In this document: in pieces, positions 1 to 8,490 of the stretch | How the letters are laid out: the number at the start of each line of letters is the position of its first letter | Position numbering within the stretch: the stretch's first letter is position 1 | NCBI GenBank assembly: GCA_903828515.1 | Contig: CAIKMD010000006.1 | Span: 372,001-436,000, forward strand | DNA from: an uncultured Rhodospirillales bacterium | GTDB lineage: Bacteria; Pseudomonadota; Alphaproteobacteria; ATCC43930; CGMCC-115725 | DNA: 64,000 nt | Direction: 5' to 3' | The notes under the pieces: model-generated | What the model saw: the letters and a program-made list of their open reading frames with translations, nothing else | What the model was told of the DNA's origin: nothing | Databases searched by the model: none | Translations under genes and position numbers: made by a program

Positions 1-88
1 ATTAAGGGCCTAGCCTGTCAATGTTTTCTTTGCTTTAACGAGGCCTGCGAACTATCAGTAACGCCCCCGGTTTCCGGTACCCGATCCT

Positions 89-958
89 ATGACCTCGACC
101 CCTTCTTCGCTCGACGAACTGCGCCGCCACATCGACCAGCTCGACGACGAGTTGCACGATGTGCTGATGCGTCGTGCCGAGATCGTCGAGGCGATCGGCG
201 CGCTCAAGAAAGCTGACGCGACGCCGGCGATGCGGCCCGGCCGCGAAGCGCGCATTCTGCGCCGCCTCATGGCGCGCCATCGCGGCGGATTCCCGCGACC
301 GATCCTGGTGCGTCTTTGGCGCGAATTGCTTTCGGGCTCGGTTGCGATGCAGGGCGAAGTTCCGGTGGCGGTCTATGTCCCGGCGTCGTCGTCCGGTCTC
401 TGGGATCTCGCGCGCGATCATTACGGCAGTCACGCGCCGCTGACCGCGTTTCGCACCGCGGGCGACGTCGTCGGCGCGGTGAGCGACGGCCGCGCCGTGC
501 TGGGCGTCCTGCCGCTGCCCGGTCAGGGCGGCGGCGAAACCTGGTGGCGGCACTTGCTCGGCGGCGACGTGCCGAAACCGCGCATCATCGCGCGGCTTCC
601 CTTCGGTGCGCGCGGCAATGCGCGGCTCGAGGGCGACGACGCGCTGGTGATCGGCAAGATCGATCCCGAACCGTCGGACGACGATCGCAGCCTCTTCGCC
701 ATCGAAACCGACGCCGAGGTCAGCCGCACGCGGGTGACGACCGCGCTGGGCCAGGTCGGCATTGCCGCGACGCTGCTCGACGGCACCGATAAAAATGACA
801 TCGCGGCACAGCTTTTCGAATATGAGGGCTGGCTCGCGGCCGACGATACGCGGTTGAAGGAATTGCATGCCACGCTGAGCCCGCTCGCCGTGCGGGTCGC
901 GTTGCTCGGCGCTTATGCGCGCCCGTTGACGCCATCGGTCCTCGCCGGAGCGGAATGA
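89..958 (+). CDS. Chorismate mutase with divergent prephenate-dehydratase-like C-terminus
   Basis: Residues 8-85 form an AroQ-type chorismate mutase helix bundle (chorismate to prephenate). Expected charged positions are visible: R12/R13, R28/R29, K40/K41 and the REARIL segment at 52-57. The remaining ~200 residues have the length of a dehydratase-plus-ACT region, but I cannot find the catalytic Thr-Arg-Phe motif or an ESRP ACT motif. It is therefore probably monofunctional, or a decayed P-protein. The stop overlaps hisC by 4 bp, and tyrA follows, so the three genes form an aromatic/histidine operon. No strong ribosome site precedes the ATG. The 88 bp upstream show nothing I can name. Confidence 0.85.
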   Translation: MTSTPSSLDELRRHIDQLDDELHDVLMRRAEIVEAIGALKKADATPAMRPGREARILRRLMARHRGGFPRPILVRLWRELLSGSVAMQGEVPVAVYVPASSSGLWDLARDHYGSHAPLTAFRTAGDVVGAVSDGRAVLGVLPLPGQGGGETWWRHLLGGDVPKPRIIARLPFGARGNARLEGDDALVIGKIDPEPSDDDRSLFAIETDAEVSRTRVTTALGQVGIAATLLDGTDKNDIAAQLFEYEGWLAADDTRLKELHATLSPLAVRVALLGAYARPLTPSVLAGAE

Positions 959-2052
959 TGGCCGACCAGCCGACGCCACGGCCGGGCATCCTCGATATCG
1001 CGGCCTATGTCGGTGGCGAAGCGAAGATACCGGGGATCGACAAGCCGATCCGGCTTGCCTCCAACGAAAGCGCGCTGGGGCCGAGCGCCAAGGCGCTCGC
1101 GGCTTACCACGCTGCCGCTGCCGACATGTTCCGCTATCCCGACGGGCACGCGAACGAGTTGCGCCGCGCGCTCGGCAAACACCACGGCATCGATTCGGAT
1201 CGCATCGTCTGCGGCGTCGGCTCCGACGACGTCATCCATCTGGTGACCGAGGCTTACGCCGGCGAGGGCGACGAAATTCTTTATGGCCGCCACGGTTTCT
1301 CGATCTATCCGATCGTGGCGCAGACCGTGGGTGCGACGCCCGTGGCGGTCGCCGAAAAGAACCTGACCTTCGACGTCGACGCGACGCTCGCCGCGGTGAC
1401 GCCGCGCACCCGCATCGTTTTCATCGCCAATCCGAACAATCCGACCGGGACCTATATTTCGCGCAACGAATTGCGCCGCCTGCACGCGGGCCTGCCCAAA
1501 TCGGTCATCCTGGTGATCGACGCGGCCTATGCCGAGTTCGTCACCGAAAAGGATTACGATTCGGGGCTCGAGCTGGCCACGACCGAACCCAACGTGATGA
1601 TGACGCGGACCTTCTCGAAGATTTACGCGATGGGCGGGTTGCGTCTCGGCTGGAGCTATTCCAGTGCGGCGATCGCCGACGTCCTCAATCGCATCCGGGG
1701 TCCGTTCAACGTCAATTCGGCCGCCGCGGCGGCCGGCATCGCGGCGGTCGAAGACGTCGAGGCGACGGCGCGCGCGCGCGACCACAACACGACCTGGCGC
1801 ACCTGGTTCACGCGCGAACTGACGGGTTTGGGGCTGGAGCTGACGCCGGCCGTCGCCAATTTCGTGCTGGCGCGGTTTCCGAAATCGCCAAAGGACGCGA
1901 GCGCGGCTTGGGATTTCCTGCGCGGGCGCGGCATTCTGGTGCGCAAGGTCGGCGTCTATCACCTGCCCGAGCATCTGCGGATCACCATCGGCACCGAAGC
2001 GGAAATGCGCGCCGTCGCGGCGGCCATCACCGACTTCCTGAGGGCAACATGA
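955..2052 (+). CDS. hisC: Histidinol-phosphate aminotransferase
   Basis: 365-residue class I/II PLP aminotransferase. It transfers an amino group between glutamate and imidazole-acetol phosphate in histidine synthesis; alphaproteobacterial homologues often also act on aromatic keto acids. Visible motifs are the NPNNPTGT loop, the D-A-A-Y-A-E-F segment, and the PLP-lysine context TFSKIYAMGGLRLGW with Lys near residue 222. Start and stop overlap the flanking chorismate mutase and tyrA genes by 4 bp each, indicating translational coupling. Placement between two aromatic-pathway genes suggests it also supplies tyrosine or phenylalanine transamination. Confidence 0.95.
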   Translation: MMADQPTPRPGILDIAAYVGGEAKIPGIDKPIRLASNESALGPSAKALAAYHAAAADMFRYPDGHANELRRALGKHHGIDSDRIVCGVGSDDVIHLVTEAYAGEGDEILYGRHGFSIYPIVAQTVGATPVAVAEKNLTFDVDATLAAVTPRTRIVFIANPNNPTGTYISRNELRRLHAGLPKSVILVIDAAYAEFVTEKDYDSGLELATTEPNVMMTRTFSKIYAMGGLRLGWSYSSAAIADVLNRIRGPFNVNSAAAAAGIAAVEDVEATARARDHNTTWRTWFTRELTGLGLELTPAVANFVLARFPKSPKDASAAWDFLRGRGILVRKVGVYHLPEHLRITIGTEAEMRAVAAAITDFLRAT

Positions 2053-2933
2053 GCGGCGTCTTGTTCGAGCGCGTGGCGTTCATCGGCATCGGTCATATCG
2101 GCTCGTCGCTCGCGCGCCTGCTGCGCCGCGATGGATTGGCGACCACCATCGTCGCCTGCGCGCGCCGCCAGGAAACCCTCGACACCGTGATGCGGCTCAA
2201 GATCGCCGACGAAGTCACGACCGACATGGCGGCGGCGGTGAAGGATGCCGATCTCGTCGTCATCGCGACGCCGCTGTCGACCTATGTCGAGATCGGCAAG
2301 GCCATCGCGCCGGCGCTCAAACCGGGCGCGATTGTGACCGACGTCGGCTCGGTCAAAGGTCTGGTCATCCGCGATTTCGCGCCGCTGTTGCCGCCGACCG
2401 TGCATCTCGTGCCCGGCCATCCGATTGCCGGCACCGAGAACTCGGGCCCGGAATCGGGCTTCCCCGAAGTCTTCAACGGGCGCTGGTGCATCCTGACGCC
2501 GGTTGCGAACGGCAACGCGGCGGCGCTCGATCTCGTCACCCGGATGTGGAAATCCGGCAACATGAACGTCGAGACGATGGACGCGAACCATCACGACATG
2601 GTGCTGGGCATCACCTCGCATCTGCCGCATCTGATCGCCTATACCATCGTCGATACCGCGACCGATCTCGAAGACACGCTCAAATCCGAAGTGATCAAAT
2701 TCTCGGCGAGCGGCTTTCGCGATTTCACGCGCATCGCCGCTTCCGATCCGGTGATGTGGCGCGACATCTTCCTGAACAACCGCGAAGCGGTACTGAGCCT
2801 GCTGCAACGCTTCACCGAAGACCTCACCGCGATGCAACGCGCGATCCGGCGTGGCGAAGGCGACAAACTGCAAGAACTCTTCACCCGCACCCGCGCGATC
2901 CGCCGCTCGATCGTCGAGGCGAAGCAAGCGTAA
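2049..2933 (+). CDS. tyrA: Prephenate/arogenate dehydrogenase
   Basis: 294 residues. An N-terminal Rossmann domain carries GIGHIGSS at 11-18, followed by the helical dimerisation domain typical of TyrA. It oxidatively decarboxylates prephenate (or arogenate) in tyrosine synthesis. The GHPIAGTENSG segment and the NHHDMVLGITSHLPH segment are characteristic. I chose the ATG at 2049 because it overlaps the hisC stop (ATGA) and starts directly at the Rossmann fold; the reading frame is open further upstream but that part has no family sequence. The C-terminus is complete, with no ACT domain. A palindromic repeat begins right after the stop. Confidence 0.93.
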   Translation: MSGVLFERVAFIGIGHIGSSLARLLRRDGLATTIVACARRQETLDTVMRLKIADEVTTDMAAAVKDADLVVIATPLSTYVEIGKAIAPALKPGAIVTDVGSVKGLVIRDFAPLLPPTVHLVPGHPIAGTENSGPESGFPEVFNGRWCILTPVANGNAAALDLVTRMWKSGNMNVETMDANHHDMVLGITSHLPHLIAYTIVDTATDLEDTLKSEVIKFSASGFRDFTRIAASDPVMWRDIFLNNREAVLSLLQRFTEDLTAMQRAIRRGEGDKLQELFTRTRAIRRSIVEAKQA

Positions 2934-2940
2934 GTCTGTT

Positions 2941-2975
2941 TCACCACGGAGACACGGAGGCCACGGAGAAGAAAG
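2941..2975 (+). repeat. Family-1 palindromic repeat, left arm only
   Basis: One arm of the CACCACGGAGACACGGAGG...ACGGAGAAGAA repeat lies directly before the GxxExxY start codon. The matching reversed arm is not found until about 3422-3453, beyond that gene. The gene therefore occupies the place of the short spacer seen in other copies (21.5, 23.3, 24.7, 48.4 and 62.3 kb). Confidence 0.85.
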
Positions 2976-3359
2976 ATGGTTCTTTCCCATGGCGACGATC
3001 TTACCGAACGTGTGATCGGGCTGGCGATCGAAGTTCATCGGAACCTCGGCCCTGGACTGCTCGAATCAGCGTATGAGGAGTGTCTCTGTTTCGAGCTTCG
3101 TCAAAACGGGATCGACCACACTCGACAAGTCGCACTCCCGGTTGTTTACAAAGACGTCAAACTCGAATGCGGCTATCGCATCGATATTGTCGTTGAAAAA
3201 AGACTGGTGATCGAGATCAAGGCGGTAGAGCGCTTGATGCCCATTCATGAAGCGCAGATGTTGACCTATCTTCGTTTAAGCGGTCACAAAGTGGGTCTGT
3301 TGATGAACTTCAACAGTGTCGCGCTCAAAGACGGGCTTCGGCGCTTGGTGCTGGGATAA
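2976..3359 (+). CDS. GxxExxY family protein, PD-(D/E)xK nuclease-like
   Basis: 127 residues with the name-giving motif in GPGLLESAYEECL, followed by a DIVVEKRLVIEIKA segment. That D...ExK arrangement is the hallmark of the PD-(D/E)xK nuclease fold. The family is widespread and its function is not established. The ATG is placed two bases after a family-1 repeat arm and the stop is followed within 10 bp by a full copy of the repeat, so the gene is embedded in repeat DNA. Its base composition is less GC-rich than the neighbours. An ATG start without a good ribosome site is the least certain part; GGAGAAGAAAG from the repeat arm could serve. Confidence 0.85.
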   Translation: MVLSHGDDLTERVIGLAIEVHRNLGPGLLESAYEECLCFELRQNGIDHTRQVALPVVYKDVKLECGYRIDIVVEKRLVIEIKAVERLMPIHEAQMLTYLRLSGHKVGLLMNFNSVALKDGLRRLVLG

Positions 3360-3631
3360 AAATTGTTACCACGGAGACACGGAGGACACGGAGAAGAATT
3401 TTATTGGTTTTCTGTTCTTCTCTTCTCACTGTCCTCCGTGTCTCCGTGGTGAATCCTCTTTCCTTAAATTGTTTAGCTAACATAGCGTGGTGCAAAGACG
3501 GGCTTCGGCGCTTGGTGCTGGGATGAAAATTGTTACCACGGAGACACGGAGGCCACGGAGAAGAATTTTATTGGTTTTCTGTTCTTCTCTTCTCACTGTC
3601 CTCCGTGTCTCCGTGGTGAATCCTCTTTCTT
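3326..3631. repeat. Tandem duplication, period 167 bp
   Basis: Bases 3326-3465 recur at 3493-3631 with a constant 167-bp offset and only a few changes. The unit contains the last codons and stop of the GxxExxY gene (TAA in copy 1, TGA in copy 2) plus a whole family-1 palindrome. The second copy includes the palindrome at 3534-3620. Confidence 0.9.
3367..3453. repeat. Family-1 palindromic repeat, complete
   Basis: Two inverted arms (about 3368-3396 and 3422-3453) around a T-rich centre. Transcribed, it would fold into one long hairpin. It directly follows the GxxExxY stop codon and is the first half of a local tandem duplication. Confidence 0.85.
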
Positions 3632-3644
3632 GAAAGGTTCTTCG

Positions 3645-3983
3645 ATGTTCGTTGTCGTCTTCGAGGTGCAGCCGAAACCGGGGCTCGAGCAGGATTATCT
3701 CGATACGGCTGCCGCGTTGCGGCCCGAGGTCGAAAAGATCGAAGGGTTCATTTCGGTCGAGCGTTTCGAGAGCCTTGTCACCAAAGGCCGGCTCGTCTCG
3801 ATTTCCTATTGGGAGGACGAGGCGGCGGTGAAACGCTGGCGCGAGCACACGCGCCATCATCTGGCGCAGGTCTCGGGCCGCGATCAGATCTTCGCCGATT
3901 ACCGCATCACCGTCGCCGAGGTCGAACGCCAATACGGCATGTTCGACCGCAGCCAGGCGCCGCAACCCGCGCCGAAGGCCTGA
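3645..3983 (+). CDS. Antibiotic biosynthesis monooxygenase (ABM) domain protein
   Basis: 112-residue single-domain protein of the dimeric ferredoxin-like ABM fold: MFVVVFEVQP start, PGLEQDY helix, EGFISVERFES strand and ISYWEDEAAVKRWREH, the usual YWxDExA core. Members include quinol monooxygenases and haem-degrading enzymes as well as proteins with no known reaction, so no substrate is assigned. Start at 3645 was chosen for its AAAGG ribosome site 7-8 bases upstream; an upstream TTG at 3630 would add only five residues taken from the repeat junction. It stands alone, between repeat blocks. Confidence 0.8.
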   Translation: MFVVVFEVQPKPGLEQDYLDTAAALRPEVEKIEGFISVERFESLVTKGRLVSISYWEDEAAVKRWREHTRHHLAQVSGRDQIFADYRITVAEVERQYGMFDRSQAPQPAPKA

Positions 3984-4032
3984 GCGCTTAGAGAACGATT
4001 GGTTCTGATCGAATCAGTATCAAGCGGAACGA

Positions 4033-4190
4033 CACCTCACCCTCCCATCGCTTGCGCAATGGGCCCCTCCCTCTCCCCGCAAGCGCGGAGAGGGGTTTCG
4101 CGAGACTAACCTTCTCCGCCCATCGGGGGGAGAAGGTGCGAGCGCAGCGAGCGGATGAGGTGGCGCGCGTCAATCCGAAACGATCAAGCG
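4033..4190. repeat. Family-2 repeat (CCTCACCCTCCC... type)
   Basis: A roughly 150-bp element of nested inverted segments (CCTCACCCTCCC, CTCTCCCCGC/GCGGAGAGG, GGGGGAGAAGG, GAGCGGATGAGGTGG), ending in a TCCGAAACGATCA tail. Related copies are at 12.1, 21.4, 21.6, 48.2 and 48.5 kb. It fills the space between two convergent genes. Confidence 0.85.
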
Positions 4191-5210
4191 TTAGTTCCAG
4201 TTGATCACGGGCATCGCGGCGATCTTCGCGGGGCCGAGGAAGATGCTGCCCTGCTGCACGGTGAGCGGGACGGTGATCGCGTTCTTACCGTCGGGGCCGG
4301 GCTTGGCCAGGAATCCGAGCACCGACTTGGCGAGAACGGCGGCGTCGGGTTTCAACGCGCCGGTCATCACCGCGACGTCGACGGCGGCGTTCTGGCCGGT
4401 GATGACGGCCGACATCGCGCCTTCGGGCTGCAGCCGGCCGTCGAGCGCCATGGTGCCCGAGGCATCGATCAAAAGCGCGCCCCAGCGCAGGCGGAAATAC
4501 TGCAACTCGATCGTGCCGCCGTCGTCGCGCCACGCGGCGAGCGCCTTGGGCAACGGTCCGGGCGGCAACCCGCCTTTGATCTGCGCGGCGAAGCTCACAC
4601 CGGTCAGGGTGTCGCCGAACCCGGCCACCGGGACGTGCAGCTTGAGGTTGGCGAGCGCGAGGGTGATGTTGAAGGCGGGATCGAGATGGCTCGCGGGTGG
4701 ACGCCCCGGCAGATCGACGTGCAACTCGGCATCGCCGATGGCGAGGCCCTGGTTGAGGCCGCGTCCGGCGAGGTTGAGCGCCGTCGCGTCGAAGGAATTG
4801 GCGGCGTTGTCGATGTCGATGCCGCCGTCGAGACGCCCGACGTCGAAACCGGACAATTCAAGCGCGTCGGTGATTCGGGCGCCGTTCGGGATGGAGAATT
4901 CCCAATGCGTCAGATTCCACGGCCAGGCCCAGGTCTCGATCAGCGGCGCGGTAAGGAGAACCGGCACCGGGCGCTGCGTGCCCATGGTTGCGTCGGTGAA
5001 GTCGATGCGGAAGGCCGTTGGGAAGCCGGATACTTTCGCGTCGTTCCAGCGAACGACATCGCCTTGGGCCTGACGCGATTGCGCCCAAGGCACGAGGTTT
5101 TCGCGGATCTGGCCCGCGATGTAATGCCAGTACCCGGCATACGCGATCAGCGCGATCAGCGCGAGAGCCGTCATGCCGAGAACGGCGCGTTGATAGCCCG
5201 TGCTTTTCAT
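4191..5210 (-). CDS. DUF2125 domain-containing protein
   Basis: 339 residues. It starts with a short cytoplasmic end and one membrane segment (about 8-28, ALIALIAYAGYWHYIAG), followed by a long periplasmic DUF2125 region rich in GLxxG and strand-forming sequence. The family has no established biochemical role; membrane-anchored proteins of this kind are common in Alphaproteobacteria, often next to tyrA/hisC as here. It ends at a family-2 repeat. The next gene on this strand, nrdJ, lies 32 bp upstream. Confidence 0.85.
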   Translation of the reverse strand: MKSTGYQRAVLGMTALALIALIAYAGYWHYIAGQIRENLVPWAQSRQAQGDVVRWNDAKVSGFPTAFRIDFTDATMGTQRPVPVLLTAPLIETWAWPWNLTHWEFSIPNGARITDALELSGFDVGRLDGGIDIDNAANSFDATALNLAGRGLNQGLAIGDAELHVDLPGRPPASHLDPAFNITLALANLKLHVPVAGFGDTLTGVSFAAQIKGGLPPGPLPKALAAWRDDGGTIELQYFRLRWGALLIDASGTMALDGRLQPEGAMSAVITGQNAAVDVAVMTGALKPDAAVLAKSVLGFLAKPGPDGKNAITVPLTVQQGSIFLGPAKIAAMPVINWN

Positions 5211-5242
5211 AGCGGCGATCTTAGGGCGCTAGGAAAGACGCG

Positions 5243-7558
5243 TCACCCGCACTTCGAGTAATCGCAGCTCGTGCACTGGTCGCAGCCCTCGGCGCGGATC
5301 AGCGAGGCTTCGCCGCATTTGGGACATTGCGCCAGCGGCGGCAGGCCGCCCGGCAGGTTCACGACCTGACGTTCGGCCGCCGCGTCGTGGCGATGACCGC
5401 CCTTGGGCGTCATGAACCCGATCGCGATCATGTGTTTCTCGATCACGTCGCCGATCGCGGCGAGCAGCGAGGGCACGTAGCGCCCGCCCATCCAGGCGCC
5501 GCCGCGCGGATCGAACACCGCCTTCAATTCCTCGGCGACGAACGAGACGTCGCCGCCGCGGCGGAACACGGCGCTGATCATCCGCGTGAGCGCGATGGTC
5601 CAGGCATAGTGTTCCATGTTCTTCGAGTTGATGAAGATCTCGAAGGGGCGCCGGCGGCCGTCGCGCACGATGTCGTTGACCGTGATGTAGAGCGCGTGTT
5701 CGCTTTGCGGCCAGGTGATCTTGTAGGTGTTGCCGGGCAGTTCCTCGGGCCGGTCCAAGGGCTGCGTCATGTAGACGACGCCACCCGCCTCGTAGACATC
5801 TTTTGCCTTCGGGCGCGGCGCTGGCAGCGGCAATTCGGACTGGCCGCTCGCCGGCGCGGTTTCGCTGCGCGCTTCAAGCACCGAGCCGGTGACCGCGTTC
5901 GGGCGATAGGTGGTGCAACCCTTGCAGCCGAGTTCGTAGGCCTGGAGATAGACGTCCTTGAACAGCTCGAACGGGAAATCCGCCGGCACGTTGATGGTTT
6001 TGGAGATCGAGCTGTCGACGTATTTCTGCACCGCCGCCTGCATCACGACGTGATCGGCGGGCGCCAATTGCTGCGCGTCGACGAAATAATCGGGCAGTTT
6101 CGCGGTGTCGCCGTTGATGCGCCGATAGAGGCGATAGGCGTAATCCGAGACCTCTTCCTGTTTGCGGCTGCCGTCGGGCATCAGCACGTTGCGCGTGTAG
6201 CGAAAGCTGAACACCGGCTCGAGCCCGGAGGAGACGTTGTCGGCGAGGATCGAGATCGTGCCGGTCGGCGCGATCGAGGTCAAAAGCGCGTTGCGGATGC
6301 CGTAATCGGCGATCGCCGCCTTGAGATCGGCATCGAGCGCGGCGACGGTCTCGCCGGCGAGATAGGCCTCTTTGTCGAAGAGCGGGAAGGGACCTTTCTC
6401 GGTCGCCAGCTGTACCGACGCGAAATAGGCGGCGCGCTGGATCGCCTTCATCCAGGTCTCGGTCAACGCGACCGCCGGGGCCGAGCCATAGCGCACGCCG
6501 CACATGATGAGCGCGTCGGCGAGGCCGGTGACGCCGAGGCCGATCCGGCGCTTGGCCTTTGCTTCTTGCAGCTGTTCCTCGAGCGGAAAGCGCGAGACGT
6601 CGATCGCGTTGTCGAGCATCCGCACCGCGAGCGGCACGACGCGCTTCAACTCGTCGAGGTCGAGATGGGCGTCCGGCTCGAACGGGTCGCGCACCAGGGC
6701 GGCGAGATTGATCGAGCCCAGCAGGCACGCGCCGTAAGGCGGCAGCGGCTGCTCGCCGCACGGATTGGTCGCGGCAATGGTCTCGCAATAATGGAGATTG
6801 TTCCGCCGGTTGATGCGGTCGATGAAGATCACGCCCGGCTCGGCATAGGCATAGGTCGCGCGCATGACCTTGTCCCACAATTCCCGCGCGCGGATGACCT
6901 TGAAGGTTTCGCCGTTGAAGCTCAGCTGCCACGGCGCGTCTTCTTTCACCGCGGTCATGAACGCGTCGGTGACGAGGACCGACAGGTTGAACATGCGCAG
7001 GCGGCCCGGCTCCTGTTTGGCCTCGACGAAGGCCTCGATGTCGGGATGGTCGCAGCGCATCGTCGCCATCATCGCGCCACGGCGGGAACCGGCGCTCATG
7101 ATGGTGCGGCACATCGCGTCCCACACATCCATGAAGGACAGCGGCCCCGACGCGTCGGCGCCGACGCCTTTGACCGGCGCGCCTTTCGGGCGCAGCGTCG
7201 AGAAATCGTAACCGATGCCGCCGCCCTGCTGCATGGTCAGCGCGGCCTCGCGCAGATGCGCGAAGATGCCCGACATGTCATCGGGGATCGTGCCCATGAC
7301 GAAGCAGTTGAAGAGCGTGACGCTGCGTCCGGTGCCGGCGCCCGCGATGATGCGGCCGGCCGGGAGGACCTTGAAATCGGCGAGTGCCTCGGCGAAACGC
7401 GGACTCCACGCGGCCGGATCGTGCTCGCAGGCGGCCAGTGCCTCGGCGACGCGCGACCAGGTGTCTTCGATAGTTTTGTCCACAGCCGCGCCGTCCGGCC
7501 CCTTGAGCCGGTATTTCATGTCCCAGATTTGCTGCGAAATGGCGGCGACGCTGACCAT
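5243..7558 (-). CDS. nrdJ: Adenosylcobalamin-dependent (class II) ribonucleotide reductase
   Basis: 771 residues. It reduces ribonucleotides to deoxyribonucleotides with a B12-derived radical and works without oxygen. The catalytic N-P-C-G-E motif is at 265-269, the partner cysteine in LFNCF at about C85, and APTGTISILADN in the barrel. A TSCPD domain (about 600-720) follows, and the end has a CPKCG...CDQCTSC...CG cysteine cluster for re-reduction. It is shorter than the ~1200-residue NrdJ form. Start at 7558 is preferred over an in-frame codon 18 residues upstream because AAGGACG precedes it and homology begins there. No cobalamin riboswitch was recognised. A PduO-type adenosyltransferase at 30.4 kb could supply the cofactor. 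Confidence 0.93.
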   Translation of the reverse strand: MVSVAAISQQIWDMKYRLKGPDGAAVDKTIEDTWSRVAEALAACEHDPAAWSPRFAEALADFKVLPAGRIIAGAGTGRSVTLFNCFVMGTIPDDMSGIFAHLREAALTMQQGGGIGYDFSTLRPKGAPVKGVGADASGPLSFMDVWDAMCRTIMSAGSRRGAMMATMRCDHPDIEAFVEAKQEPGRLRMFNLSVLVTDAFMTAVKEDAPWQLSFNGETFKVIRARELWDKVMRATYAYAEPGVIFIDRINRRNNLHYCETIAATNPCGEQPLPPYGACLLGSINLAALVRDPFEPDAHLDLDELKRVVPLAVRMLDNAIDVSRFPLEEQLQEAKAKRRIGLGVTGLADALIMCGVRYGSAPAVALTETWMKAIQRAAYFASVQLATEKGPFPLFDKEAYLAGETVAALDADLKAAIADYGIRNALLTSIAPTGTISILADNVSSGLEPVFSFRYTRNVLMPDGSRKQEEVSDYAYRLYRRINGDTAKLPDYFVDAQQLAPADHVVMQAAVQKYVDSSISKTINVPADFPFELFKDVYLQAYELGCKGCTTYRPNAVTGSVLEARSETAPASGQSELPLPAPRPKAKDVYEAGGVVYMTQPLDRPEELPGNTYKITWPQSEHALYITVNDIVRDGRRRPFEIFINSKNMEHYAWTIALTRMISAVFRRGGDVSFVAEELKAVFDPRGGAWMGGRYVPSLLAAIGDVIEKHMIAIGFMTPKGGHRHDAAAERQVVNLPGGLPPLAQCPKCGEASLIRAEGCDQCTSCDYSKCG

Positions 7559-7630
7559 GATGGCACGTCCTTGGCGCAAAAACGCCGCCCGGCAATCCGA
7601 GGCGGCTCTCAACCTATTGATGAAGCTAAT

Positions 7631-7658
7631 ATTTTAGCATTCCGGGGGCCGCCGTCAA
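7631..7658 (-). promoter_or_regulatory. Predicted sigma-70-type promoter of nrdJ
   Basis: On the minus strand, TTGACG (7653-7658) and TAAAAT (7631-7636) are separated by 16 bp, with an AT-rich stretch in otherwise GC-rich DNA. Transcription would begin near 7624, leaving a leader of about 65 nt before the nrdJ start. Confidence 0.6.
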
Positions 7659-7770
7659 GGGTTTTGTTCCAGTTTTGTACTCCACAGCACAACCCACAGG
7701 ACTGTCATGCAAATCCGCGCTTATCCCCGACTCCCGCAAGCGGGGGGCGCGGTCTTCCACAGGCTTATCC

Positions 7771-8490
7771 TCACACCGAATTCGGGTTTTCGACCAACCG
7801 CGCGGTTGCGGCCTCGATGCGGCTTTCGAGTTCGGCGAGGACCTTGCGCCGCTCGCCGCCGGGGGCGATGGCGGGGAGAATCTCGACCGTGATCCGGCCC
7901 CGGCGCCGCAACAACGACCGGCGCGGCCAGAACAGGCCGGAATTGACCGCGACCGGGACCAGCGGCACGCCGAGCTGGCGATAAAGCGCGGCGACGCCCG
8001 GCTGGTAGGGGACCCGCGCGCCGACCGCGCTGCGCGTGCCCTCGGGGAAAATGAAGACCGACCGGCCGGACGCGAGGGCCGCCTCGCTCGCCGCGATCAT
8101 CGCCTTCAAGGCTTGCGCGCCGCCGGCGCGATCGACCCGGATCATGCCCGCCTTGATCGCGTACCAGCCGTAAAACGGAATCCAGCCGAGCTCGCGCTTG
8201 ATCACCATCGCCGGATCGCCGAACAGGACGGGCGCGGCGAACGTGTCCCACGCCGATTGGTGTTTCATCGCGATCAGCGCCGGGCCCGCCGGTAAATTCT
8301 CGAGCCCGCGCACCTCGTGGTCGAGCCCGCAGCAGATTTTCAGGAGGCCCAACACGCCGCGCGACCACATCCGGCCGGCGCCCATCATCCACGCGGGCGG
8401 CGCGAGCAGCAGCGGCAGGAACGGCACCGCCAGCGCGGCGGTCCAGATATAGAACGCGACCTGGAACAGCAGCGACCGCAACAGGATCAC
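7771..8490 (-). CDS. plsC: 1-acyl-sn-glycerol-3-phosphate acyltransferase
   Basis: 239 residues. It acylates lysophosphatidic acid to phosphatidic acid at the inner membrane. The acyltransferase HX4D box is in KHQSAWDTF, and the second conserved box is FPEGTRS. A hydrophobic N-terminus (about 5-35) is the membrane anchor. The frame is open far upstream, but family sequence begins at VILLRSLLFQ, so the GTG at 8490 is taken; it overlaps the end of the YdcF-like gene by 4 bp. It is the last gene of an ftsE-ftsX-ydcF-plsC run. Confidence 0.9.
   Translation of the reverse strand: MILLRSLLFQVAFYIWTAALAVPFLPLLLAPPAWMMGAGRMWSRGVLGLLKICCGLDHEVRGLENLPAGPALIAMKHQSAWDTFAAPVLFGDPAMVIKRELGWIPFYGWYAIKAGMIRVDRAGGAQALKAMIAASEAALASGRSVFIFPEGTRSAVGARVPYQPGVAALYRQLGVPLVPVAVNSGLFWPRRSLLRRRGRITVEILPAIAPGGERRKVLAELESRIEAATARLVENPNSV

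Noticed and set aside
1-88. End of an upstream gene
   Set aside because: No frame gives recognisable protein sequence; too short to decide.
7559-7770. Cobalamin riboswitch or NrdR boxes upstream of nrdJ
   Set aside because: Neither a B12-box nor paired NrdR consensus was recognisable; only the promoter is kept.
7735-7780. DnaA-box-like CTTATCCCC and CTTATCCTCAC near nrdJ
   Set aside because: Only two imperfect matches, with no AT-rich unwinding region or origin-linked genes.
5327-7984. 885-codon open frame on the + strand opposite nrdJ
   Set aside because: Arg/His/Asp-rich low-complexity translation typical of antisense frames in high-GC genes; nrdJ on the other strand is unambiguous.
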